Source: Nocardiopsaceae bacterium
Lineage (GTDB): Bacteria; Actinomycetota; Actinomycetes; Streptosporangiales; Streptosporangiaceae
Length of the DNA stretch: 8,861 nucleotides
Direction of reading: 5' to 3'
Assembly (NCBI GenBank): GCA_031254715.1
Contig: JAIRTY010000835.1
Span: 1-8,861, forward strand
Both the position numbers and the translations under genes were made by a program. Within the stretch, counting starts at the first letter, position 1, and each line of letters begins with the position of its first letter. This document shows positions 1 to 5,209 of this stretch, piece by piece. The notes beneath the pieces were generated by a model. The model saw only the letters and a list, made by a program, of their open reading frames with translations. It was not told where the DNA came from and did no database searches.

Positions 1-165
1 GAGCGGCCCTCGGGAGTGCGACGGGGAGGGCGCCGGGGACGGCGAGGCCAGGGCCGCGCGCCGCGGCGGGGAGCCGCAGAATGCCAGCACCAGGCCGATC
101 ACCAGGCCGGCGACGAGCAGGACGGCAGCCGCCACGGCGGCGATCCGCTTGCCGGTCCAGGTCAT
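1..165 (-). CDS. Membrane-anchored or secreted protein, N-terminal fragment (partial, runs off left edge)
   Basis: Reading the minus strand from an ATG at 165 gives 55 residues with no stop before the window edge, so the 3' end is missing. The start is supported by a GGAGGA ribosome binding site at 177-172, six bases upstream. The product begins MTWTGKR, followed by a hydrophobic helix at about residues 8-29 (Ala/Val/Leu/Ile/Gly-rich), then Phe-Cys-Gly-Ser and a Pro/Ser/Ala/Arg-rich stretch (residues 32-55). This is the layout of an N-terminal membrane anchor or uncleaved signal sequence followed by a disordered wall-spanning linker. A cysteine follows the helix, but Leu-Ala-Phe-Cys is a poor lipobox because of Phe at -1, so I do not call it a lipoprotein. 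The functional domain lies outside the window and no function can be assigned. It is transcribed away from the PIG-L gene. Confidence 0.7.
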   Translation of the reverse strand, partial: MTWTGKRIAAVAAAVLLVAGLVIGLVLAFCGSPPRRAALASPSPAPSPSHSRGPL

Positions 166-210
166 GAACCATCCTCCGGGGACCCGCGCCCGGGCCAGCG
201 CGATCGGCCC

Positions 211-240
211 CTGCTACCCCGGTTTACCCCATCGCGGAAC
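211..240 (-). promoter_or_regulatory. Candidate promoter for the left-edge membrane protein
   Basis: On the minus strand, TTCCGC (240-235) and TAGCAG (216-211) are separated by 18 bases and lie about 46 bases upstream of the ATG at 165. The -10 fits the actinobacterial TAG-type box, but the -35 matches only at the leading TT. Two copies of TACCCC in 10-base phase (215-220 and 225-230) lie inside the spacer and could be a protein-binding site. This rests on pattern matching only. Confidence 0.3.
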
Positions 241-421
241 GTGCCTGCTCAGGCCGGACGGACCAGTCAGGCTACCGGCGGTCACGGATCCCTGGCGCCC
301 AGGGGGATTGCCCGCGGCCGCCGGCACCTGAACTTCGCGGGCCCGGTCATCCTGGCACGGCATTTTGCCTGCTATGGAGGTTTTTACCGGGCGATGACCG
401 GCCCTCGCCGCGCCCCGGGCC

Positions 422-439
422 AGCCTGCCGTGACAGGCT
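422..439. promoter_or_regulatory. Perfect dyad upstream of the PIG-L gene (operator or leader hairpin)
   Basis: AGCCTG, six bases (CCGTGA), then CAGGCT forms a perfect 6-bp inverted repeat. It ends 52 bases before the PIG-L start at 492 and is followed immediately by AATGAC. It could be an operator in the promoter region or a small hairpin in the 5' leader. The rest of the 326-base divergent gap (166-491) holds a TATGGA box preceded by TGC and followed by a T-run near 372-387, a weak -10 candidate without a -35 partner. I see no gene in this gap. An in-frame ATG at 441 could extend the PIG-L frame, but it lacks a ribosome binding site. Confidence 0.3.
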
Positions 440-491
440 AATGACTGCAGAGCGGGCCGACGGCCCGTCGCGGGCGGAGCGAGGAGGCGCG

Positions 492-1196
492 ATGGAGGCG
501 ATGCCGGAAGACTGGGAGCGGGCGGTGGCCGTGGTCGCCCATCCCGACGACCTCGAGTACGGCATGGCCGCCGCCGTTGCCCGGTGGACGGGGCAGGGCA
601 AGCAGGTCGCCTACGTGCTGGCGACCAAGGGGGAAGCCGGCATCGAGGGCATGCCCCCCGGCCAGACCGCGCCGCTGCGGCAGGAGGAGGAGCGCCGCAG
701 TGCCGCCGTGGCCGGGGTTTCTGTGGTGGAGTTCCTCGACCACCCGGACGGCCTGGTCGAGTACGGCGTGCCGCTGCGCAGGGATCTGGCGGCGGCGATC
801 CGCCGCCACCGCCCGGACGTGGTCATCACCATGAACTTCGACCTCACCTGGGGCGAGGAGGGGCCGGTCAACCACGCCGACCACCGGGCGGTCGGGCTGG
901 CCGCGATCGACGCCAGCCGGGACGCGGCGAACTCCTGGCTGTTCCCGGACGCGGGCGAGGCCTGGCACGGCATCAAGGCCGTCTACGTGTCCGGCGTCCT
1001 CGAACCGACCCACTTCGTCGACGTTACCGGCACCATCGAGGCCGGGATCGCCTCGCTCCGCGAGCACAAGGTCTACCTCGACGGGCTCGGCCGCGACTTC
1101 GACCCGGACGAGTTCCTGCGCAACATGGCCGGGTATGTCGGGCTGGCGGCCGGCTGCGAGTACGCGGTCGGGCTGCGGCGCTACCCGGCCGGCTGA
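492..1196 (+). CDS. PIG-L (LmbE-like) family deacetylase/amidohydrolase
   Basis: This 234-residue protein belongs to the PIG-L/LmbE family of zinc-dependent N-deacetylases and amidases, which includes MshB and Mca of mycothiol metabolism, BshB and GlcNAc-PI deacetylase. The signature Ala-His-Pro-Asp-Asp-Leu-Glu is at residues 16-22, giving metal ligands His17 and Asp20 and catalytic base Asp19. The third ligand is expected at His131 in Asn-His-Ala-Asp-His (127-131), which varies from the common HPDH. No signal peptide or transmembrane segment is visible, so it should be cytoplasmic. I chose the ATG at 492 because AGGAGG lies four bases upstream; an ATG at 441 would add 17 residues but has no ribosome binding site and precedes the conserved core. 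At 234 residues it is shorter than MshB or Mca (roughly 290-300), so it is a generic family member with unknown substrate. It converges on the ligase gene, with 27 bases between stops. Confidence 0.9.
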   Translation: MEAMPEDWERAVAVVAHPDDLEYGMAAAVARWTGQGKQVAYVLATKGEAGIEGMPPGQTAPLRQEEERRSAAVAGVSVVEFLDHPDGLVEYGVPLRRDLAAAIRRHRPDVVITMNFDLTWGEEGPVNHADHRAVGLAAIDASRDAANSWLFPDAGEAWHGIKAVYVSGVLEPTHFVDVTGTIEAGIASLREHKVYLDGLGRDFDPDEFLRNMAGYVGLAAGCEYAVGLRRYPAG

Positions 1197-1217
1197 GCGC
1201 GGCCCCCGCCGCCGCGC
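1197..1217. terminator. Bidirectional terminator-like hairpin between convergent genes
   Basis: GCGCGGC (1197-1203), a 7-base loop and GCCGCGC (1211-1217) form a perfect 7-bp GC stem that starts immediately after the PIG-L stop codon and ends 6 bases before the complement of the ligase stop. There is no T-run on either side, which is common for actinobacterial terminators. Position between convergent stops and perfect pairing support the call; the background GC content lowers certainty. Confidence 0.5.
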
Positions 1218-1223
1218 GCGAGG

Positions 1224-2702
1224 TCAGCCCACCGGCCAGGTGTGGACGGGCTGGTTGGTGCGCATCAGCTCGAGGTAGCTGGCCGTCATCTCGCGCAGCG
1301 CGGCGCCGCGCCCCAGCCGGTGCCGGGCCTGCAGCGCATGCCCCGTCCCGGCCTGCCAGGTCGCCCCGGTCCGGCCGATCAGGCACCGCTGCTCGATCAC
1401 TCCCAGCAGCCGGTCGGCGTCGGCGGCGTCGATGCCCCGGCTCGTCAGGCCGTCCCTGGCCATCGGCAGCAGCCGCCGCAGGGTCAGCTCGGCCGCTGGC
1501 ACCTCGCCCAGGCCCGGCCAGTACAGCCGGGAGTCGATCCCGCGATGGGCGGCTTCCATCAGGTTGTCCTGGGCGGCCGTGAACGACATCTGGGTCCAGA
1601 TCGGCCGCTCGGCTTCGGCCAGGGTGTGGACAAGACCGTAGTAGAAGGCGGTGTTGGCCAGGATGTCGGCGACCGTCGGCCCGGCCGGCAGCACCCGGTT
1701 CTCGACCCGCAGGTGCGGCTCGCCGTCGTCGACCGCGTAAACCGGCCGGTTCCAGCGCCAGATGGTGCCGTTGTGCAGCGTCAGCTCGGCGAGCCCGGGA
1801 GTCGTGCCCACCTCGAGCTCTGCCACCGGGTCCGCGTCCCCGACCAGCGGCAGCAGCGCCGGGAAGTACCGGAGGTTCTCCTCGAACAGGTCGAACACTG
1901 AGGTGATCCAGCGTTCCCCGAACCAGACCCGGGGCCGGACCCGCTGCTTCTGCAGCTCTTCCGACCGGGTGTCGGTTGACTGCTGGAACAGCGCGATCCT
2001 GGTCTCCGCCCACAGCTCGCGCCCGAACAGGAACGGCGAGTTCGCGCCGACCGCGATCTGCACCCCGGCCACCGCCTGGGCGGCGTTCCAGTAGCTCCCG
2101 AACTCCTCCGGGCTGACCTGCAGATGGCACTGGACGCTGGTGCCCGCTGCCTCGGCCATGATGCTGCCCAGGTGGGTCAGCAGCCGTTCCTGCCCGTCGA
2201 TGGACAGCCGGACGTCCTCCCCGCGGGCGGCGCAGATCTGCTCGTTCAGCAGCCGGTAGCGCGGGTTCGGGGTCATCGCCTCGGTGGTGGCGTCCTGCTC
2301 GGTCAGCGTGGGCAGGATCCCGATCATCGCCAGCCGGGCGCCGGCCTCGCGGGCGCGGCTGTCGGCATGCTCCACCCGGCCGGTCAGGTCACGCTCGAGA
2401 CCGGCCAGCGTGTCGCCGGACAGCGGCCGCGGGGCGAGGTTCACCTCGAGGTTGTACTGGCCCAGTTCCGGTGCCCAGTCCTGGTCGGCGATCGCGGCCA
2501 GCACCTGCTCGTTGCGCATGGCCGGGCGGCAGTCGCCGCCGACGAGGTCGAACTCGATCTCCAGGCCGACCTGCTGCGGGCCTTCCTTGAACCGGGACTC
2601 ACGCAGCATCCGGTCCAGGACGTCGAGGCATCTGCGTACCTTGTCGCGGTAGAGTCGCCGGTCGGCCTGGCTCACGCGGATTTCAGGTACGTCCCTGCCC
2701 AT
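1224..2702 (-). CDS. Glutamate-cysteine ligase family protein (GCS2)
   Basis: This 492-residue protein matches the actinobacterial branch of the GCS2/carboxylate-amine ligase family, which forms gamma-glutamyl amide bonds with ATP, classically glutamate plus cysteine to gamma-glutamylcysteine. Recognisable motifs are GLEIEF (46-51, Mg/ATP-binding acidic strand), ELGQYNLEVN (79-88), QCHLQVSPEEF (191-201), a conserved FLFGRELW (224-231), NGTIWRWNRP (311-320) and RVENRVLPAGPT (332-343). Length is normal for this branch and longer than YbdK-type enzymes (about 370). The protein is soluble. The ATG at 2702 has GGAGG (2712-2708) five bases upstream; the GTG at 2714 would add four residues but overlaps that site. 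EgtA of ergothioneine synthesis is a family relative, but no other ergothioneine gene is visible, so the actual substrate pair is open. It is monocistronic, with a divergent gap upstream. Confidence 0.9.
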   Translation of the reverse strand: MGRDVPEIRVSQADRRLYRDKVRRCLDVLDRMLRESRFKEGPQQVGLEIEFDLVGGDCRPAMRNEQVLAAIADQDWAPELGQYNLEVNLAPRPLSGDTLAGLERDLTGRVEHADSRAREAGARLAMIGILPTLTEQDATTEAMTPNPRYRLLNEQICAARGEDVRLSIDGQERLLTHLGSIMAEAAGTSVQCHLQVSPEEFGSYWNAAQAVAGVQIAVGANSPFLFGRELWAETRIALFQQSTDTRSEELQKQRVRPRVWFGERWITSVFDLFEENLRYFPALLPLVGDADPVAELEVGTTPGLAELTLHNGTIWRWNRPVYAVDDGEPHLRVENRVLPAGPTVADILANTAFYYGLVHTLAEAERPIWTQMSFTAAQDNLMEAAHRGIDSRLYWPGLGEVPAAELTLRRLLPMARDGLTSRGIDAADADRLLGVIEQRCLIGRTGATWQAGTGHALQARHRLGRGAALREMTASYLELMRTNQPVHTWPVG

Positions 2703-2769
2703 GCGGCCCTCCACGTAGCGGCCGTCAACGGTCCCCTTCGCAGCGGCCTAGCGGTCTCCCCATCACAGA

Positions 2770-2799
2770 TTGACATGCGATGCGGGACGTGACTAGACC
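2770..2799 (+). promoter_or_regulatory. Candidate plus-strand promoter in the gap upstream of the ligase gene
   Basis: TTGACA (2770-2775), an exact consensus -35, is followed after 18 bases by TAGACC (2794-2799), a partial -10. It points rightwards, yet the next plus-strand gene starts over 500 bases downstream, so its target is unknown. It lies in a stretch of about 80 bases (2760-2840) clearly lower in GC than its surroundings, which must also contain the leftward ligase promoter; I find no convincing -35/-10 pair for that. The rest of 2800-3025 is GC-rich, with a repeated GGCCGGCCCGGC (2873-2884 and 2892-2903) and no convincing gene. Confidence 0.3.
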
Positions 2800-3025
2800 G
2801 TGCGTTTCCGTATCTAACAGGTATTCAGGTGCGCTTTCAGCGATTCGCGGGGACATTGGCGGGCGGCGGAGCGGCCGGCCCGGCCAGGCCAGGCCGGCCC
2901 GGCGAGCCGGTGCCGGCGGAGGGGGAGAGCCCGGCCCGGGGACCTGGGGCACGCGCACGCTCACACGCCGTCACCGCGGTCGCGGTCAGCGCGGGAGCTG
3001 CGTCCCCCGGGCCGGGCCCCTGGTG

Positions 3026-3139
3026 CTACTGCTTGTGCTGGCGGCCCTTCCGCGACCGGGTCTTGCCGGTCCGGCTGGTCACCGCGAACGCGACCGCGCC
3101 CATGACCGTCACCGCCAGCGCAAGTTTCCACCACTTCAT
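3026..3139 (-). CDS. Small single-pass membrane protein with basic tail (37 aa)
   Basis: An ATG at 3139 opens a 37-codon frame ending in TAG at 3028-3026. A purine-rich GGGGGGA (3152-3146) sits six bases upstream as a ribosome binding site. The product starts MKWWK, has a hydrophobic helix at about residues 6-20 (Leu/Ala/Val/Met/Phe), then a strongly basic tail of 17 residues (TSRTGKTRSRKGRQHKQ). Lys-Trp-Trp-Lys before the helix looks like an interfacial aromatic anchor; the larger positive charge behind the helix would favour the C-terminus inside. It has no cysteine and no lipobox. Codon third positions are mostly G/C, as in a real gene of this genome. I do not recognise a named family. It stands alone between the ligase and the DUF664 gene, on the ligase strand but more than 300 bases upstream of it. 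Confidence 0.7.
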   Translation of the reverse strand: MKWWKLALAVTVMGAVAFAVTSRTGKTRSRKGRQHKQ

Positions 3140-3163
3140 CCGAGATCCCCCCGTCCGTGACGT

Positions 3164-3187
3164 TGCGGCGCCTCATCATGCGCCGCA
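3164..3187 (-). promoter_or_regulatory. Strong hairpin in the leader of the 37-aa protein gene
   Basis: TGCGGCGC (3164-3171), an 8-base loop and GCGCCGCA (3180-3187) form a perfect 8-bp stem. On the minus strand it ends 24 bases before the ATG at 3139 and 11 bases before the ribosome binding site. It may be an mRNA-stabilising or translation-controlling leader structure, or an operator. Further out, GGTCA (3197-3201) and TGACC (3214-3218) form a second, weaker dyad. The remaining bases to 3337 contain no gene I can support. Confidence 0.45.
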
Positions 3188-3337
3188 CCCAAGTCAGGTC
3201 ATTACCCGCCTGGTGACCCCGTTAGCCCTGATCGCGCCATCGGGCAGGGCTCGTGAAACTTCGGCCCGACCCGTCCGTCGCCGGCCGGCCGGGCCGACCG
3301 GCCGGGCCGCCGCGGCAGGCGGTGCCATGATGGGGCG

Positions 3338-3799
3338 GTGGCGATATCGGTGGACGCTCTCGTCAGCTATGTGGAACGGGCCGTGGACGACATGGCCGGG
3401 ATCGTCGGCGGCCTCGGCGACGACCTGGCGGGCCAGCGCCCGCCCCTGCCCGGCGCGAACACGCCCTACCAGATCCTGCGGCACTGCCTCGGGGTCATGG
3501 ACTACTGGGGCGGGGCCGTGGTGGCCGGGCGGGAGGTGCAGCGGGACCGGGATGCGGAGTTCCGCGCCGCCGGGCCGGTGGCCGGGCTGATCGCGGCCGC
3601 CGGGGAGGCCAAGATCCGGTTCCGGGCCGACGCCGCGCTGGCCCAGCCGGCCGGCCCGCCCCGCGCCAGCCATCCGTCCGCCGCCCGCATGGGGCTGGAG
3701 CTGACCTCCCAGGGCCATGCCCTGCTGCATGTGCTGGAGGAGGTCTGCCAGCATCTCGGCCAGCTGGAGCTCACCCGCGACCTGCTCCGCGCCGGCTGA
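3338..3799 (+). CDS. DUF664 / DinB-superfamily protein
   Basis: The 153-residue protein has the four-helix-bundle DinB/YfiT layout and is closest by eye to the DUF664 group of actinobacteria. Marks of the family are NTPYQILRHCLGVMDYW (41-57), carrying the first conserved His (49), and HALLHVLEEVCQHLGQLELTRD (127-148), in which His131 and His139 follow the usual H-x(n)-E-x4-H-x-G-Q pattern; these histidines probably bind a divalent metal. The superfamily includes mycothiol- and bacillithiol-dependent S-transferases, but many members have no known substrate. The only in-frame early start is GTG at 3338. It has no good ribosome binding site but has CATGAT (3326-3331) six bases upstream, which could be a -10 box for leaderless translation. 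It converges with the PatB-like gene, with 39 bases between stops. Confidence 0.8.
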   Translation: MAISVDALVSYVERAVDDMAGIVGGLGDDLAGQRPPLPGANTPYQILRHCLGVMDYWGGAVVAGREVQRDRDAEFRAAGPVAGLIAAAGEAKIRFRADAALAQPAGPPRASHPSAARMGLELTSQGHALLHVLEEVCQHLGQLELTRDLLRAG

Positions 3800-3803
3800 G
3801 CCG

Positions 3804-3826
3804 CCCGGCAGGGACGGCTGCCCGGG
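3804..3826. terminator. Hairpin between convergent DUF664 and PatB-like genes
   Basis: CCCGGCAG (3804-3811), a 6-base loop, then CTG (3818-3820), one bulged C and CCGGG (3822-3826) form an 8-bp stem with a single bulge. It sits in the 39-base gap between two convergent stop codons. There is no T-run. Position and pairing suggest a shared terminator. Confidence 0.4.
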
Positions 3827-3838
3827 GGATTCCGGCGT

Positions 3839-4984
3839 TCAGCCGGCGGCGACGGCGGCGGCCATCCGGCGCACGGCCTCCGCCACCAGGTCCGGTGAGG
3901 TGCCCAGGTTGAGGCGGGCGAAGCCGCGGCCGGCCGGGCCGAAATCCGGGCCGGGGGTGAGCGCCACTCTGCCCCGGGCCAGGAACGCCGCCGCCGGGTC
4001 GTCGCCGAGCCCCAGCTCCCGGCAGTCCAGCCAGGCCAGGAAACTCGCCCGCGGCGGCGAGTAGCGCGCCTGCGGCAGATGGTCGGCCAGCAGCCTGGTC
4101 AGCAGTGCCCGGTTCTCGTCGAGCTGGGCGATCAGCGCGTCCAGCCAGGGCAGGCCGTCGGTGAAGGCGGCGGCCGACGCGAGCACTCCGAGCTGCCCGG
4201 GAAGCAGTGCCTCCCAGCGCTCGGCCAGCAGCTTCCCGCCCGCCTCCGACCCCGCGACCGCCAGGCCGCACTTCAGTCCCGGGACGTTCCAGCCTTTCGA
4301 GGCCGATGTGAAGGTAAACACCCGTTCGGAAATCTCATGGTCGAGGGAGAGGAACGGCACGAACCGCGCGCCCGGCAGCGCGAGCGGCGCGTGGATCTCG
4401 TCCACCAGCAATGCCGCGCCGTGGCGCTGGCACAGGTCGGCGACCGTCAGCAACTGGCCGGCTGACCATACGTTCCCGGTCGGGTTGTGGGGGCTGCACA
4501 GCAGGTAGGCAGCGGCTCCCGGCTGGCTCAGCGCGGCGTCGACAGCGGCCGGGTCGAGGTCGTAGCTGCCGTCGGCGGCCCGGGCAAGCGGGGCCTCGAT
4601 GATCCGCCGGCCGGAGAACCCGAACCGGAACCAGAACGGCGGGTACACCGGCGGGTTGATCACGATGCCGGAGCCGGGCGGGGTGATCGCGCTGATCACC
4701 TCGGCCAGGCCGGTCATCACGTCCGGGATCGGGAACACCTGCGCCGGGTCCGGCACCCATCCGAGCCGCCCGGCCGCGAAGCTGGCGAACGCCTCCCCCA
4801 GCCCGCCCCGGTGCCCGTAGCCGCAGTCCCCGGCCGCCATGGCGTCGGTGACCGCCTGCTTGACCGGCGCGGCGAGGTCGAAGTCCATCTCGGCGACGAA
4901 CGCCGGGAGCACGTCGGCCGGGTGGGTCCGCCACTTGAAGCTCTTCCGCTGGCGCAGCGCCGCCAGGTCGCAGGTTCCGAGCAT
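3839..4984 (-). CDS. PatB/MalY-type PLP-dependent aminotransferase (putative C-S beta-lyase)
   Basis: This 381-residue fold-type I PLP enzyme is of the MalY/PatB type, which cleaves cystathionine or other cysteine S-conjugates to a thiol, pyruvate and ammonia. Diagnostic parts are FKW (16-18) with VLPAFVAEMDF (25-35), YGHRGG (57-62), NPPVYPPF (110-117), SPHNPTGNVW (164-173, PLP-contacting Asn167), VDEIHAPL (194-201, Asp195), the SASKGWNVPGLKCG block with Schiff-base Lys230, and ARLNLGTS (356-363, carboxylate-binding Arg357). Length is normal. It is soluble and would act as a dimer. The ATG at 4984 is given as the start, but a GTG three codons upstream (4993) lies seven bases after a TAGCAT box, and no clear ribosome binding site is present, so a leaderless GTG start is equally plausible. 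True substrate (cystathionine, S-conjugate or plain transamination) cannot be read from sequence. Confidence 0.88.
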   Translation of the reverse strand: MLGTCDLAALRQRKSFKWRTHPADVLPAFVAEMDFDLAAPVKQAVTDAMAAGDCGYGHRGGLGEAFASFAAGRLGWVPDPAQVFPIPDVMTGLAEVISAITPPGSGIVINPPVYPPFWFRFGFSGRRIIEAPLARAADGSYDLDPAAVDAALSQPGAAAYLLCSPHNPTGNVWSAGQLLTVADLCQRHGAALLVDEIHAPLALPGARFVPFLSLDHEISERVFTFTSASKGWNVPGLKCGLAVAGSEAGGKLLAERWEALLPGQLGVLASAAAFTDGLPWLDALIAQLDENRALLTRLLADHLPQARYSPPRASFLAWLDCRELGLGDDPAAAFLARGRVALTPGPDFGPAGRGFARLNLGTSPDLVAEAVRRMAAAVAAG

Positions 4985-4997
4985 GCTGTCCACCCGA

Positions 4998-5009
4998 CGG
5001 ATGCTAACC
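4998..5009 (-). promoter_or_regulatory. -10 region of the PatB-like gene, 12-base element shared with the MATE gene
   Basis: On the minus strand the element reads GGTTAGCATCCG and contains TAGCAT (5006-5001), four of six matches to TATAAT. Seven bases separate it from the GTG at 4993, the distance expected if transcription begins at the start codon. No -35 is recognisable in the GC-rich sequence upstream. The same 12 bases occur before the MATE gene at 6595-6606. Confidence 0.45.
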
Positions 5010-5043
5010 CGGCGCGCGCCCGCCGCCCCAGGCCGGTGCCACG

Positions 5044-5190
5044 GTGAGCCGGTCGGGCTGCGCCCGGTCCGCGGCGCCGTGGCTGGTGCTTGGCTGCTAC
5101 CTGCTGGGGTCGCTGGCACTGACCTGGCGGCAGTGGACAGCAACCGGATACATGGGTAACCGGGGACACAGAGTTAGCGAACATTTGTAA
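5044..5190 (+). pseudogene. Probable N-terminal remnant of a multi-pass membrane protein (48 codons)
   Basis: A GTG at 5044 opens 48 codons ending in TAA at 5188-5190. The product has one hydrophobic helix, WLVLGCYLLGSLALTW (13-28), followed by Arg-Gln-Trp. This resembles the first membrane segment of large actinobacterial GT-C-like membrane glycosyltransferases, where a helix ending in LTWRLW precedes a T-G-N/D-x-D loop. After about codon 31 the match fades in this frame, whereas a +1 shift reads TWVTGDTELAN, which looks closer to that loop. No ribosome binding site is seen, and nothing follows but the MATE gene on the opposite strand. It is probably a decayed or deleted gene, but a short expressed membrane peptide cannot be excluded. 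The sequence from 5130 to 5200 is lower in GC than its surroundings. TGACC (5193-5197) and GGTCA (5208-5212) form a weak dyad at the MATE stop, followed on the minus strand by AATTT, a possible weak terminator. Confidence 0.4.
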
Positions 5191-5209
5191 ATTGACCCGT
5201 CGGCCCAGG

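Noticed and set aside
75..87. Possible lipobox in the left-edge protein
   Set aside because: The sequence before Cys is Leu-Ala-Phe; Phe at -1 does not fit a lipobox, so a membrane anchor is the safer reading.
584..1582. Plus-strand open frame of 332 codons
   Set aside because: Overlaps the PIG-L gene in another frame and runs into the antisense of the ligase; Arg/Gly/Ala-rich without domains.
1024..2130. Minus-strand open frame of 368 codons
   Set aside because: An alternative frame of the GCS2 ligase gene, whose own frame carries all family motifs.
2725..2964. Minus-strand open frame of 79 codons upstream of the ligase
   Set aside because: Pro/Arg-rich with no recognisable domain, and it occupies the region where the ligase promoter must lie.
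2929..3017. 13-bp inverted repeat (2929-2941 and 3005-3017) around 63 bases
   Set aside because: Both arms consist only of G and C in a stretch of extreme GC content, so chance pairing is likely; no transposase or attachment-site context.
2829..3590. Plus-strand open frame of 253 codons across the gap before the DUF664 gene
   Set aside because: Low-complexity Pro/Arg/Ala/Gly composition; it is antisense to the 37-aa gene and out of frame with the DUF664 protein.
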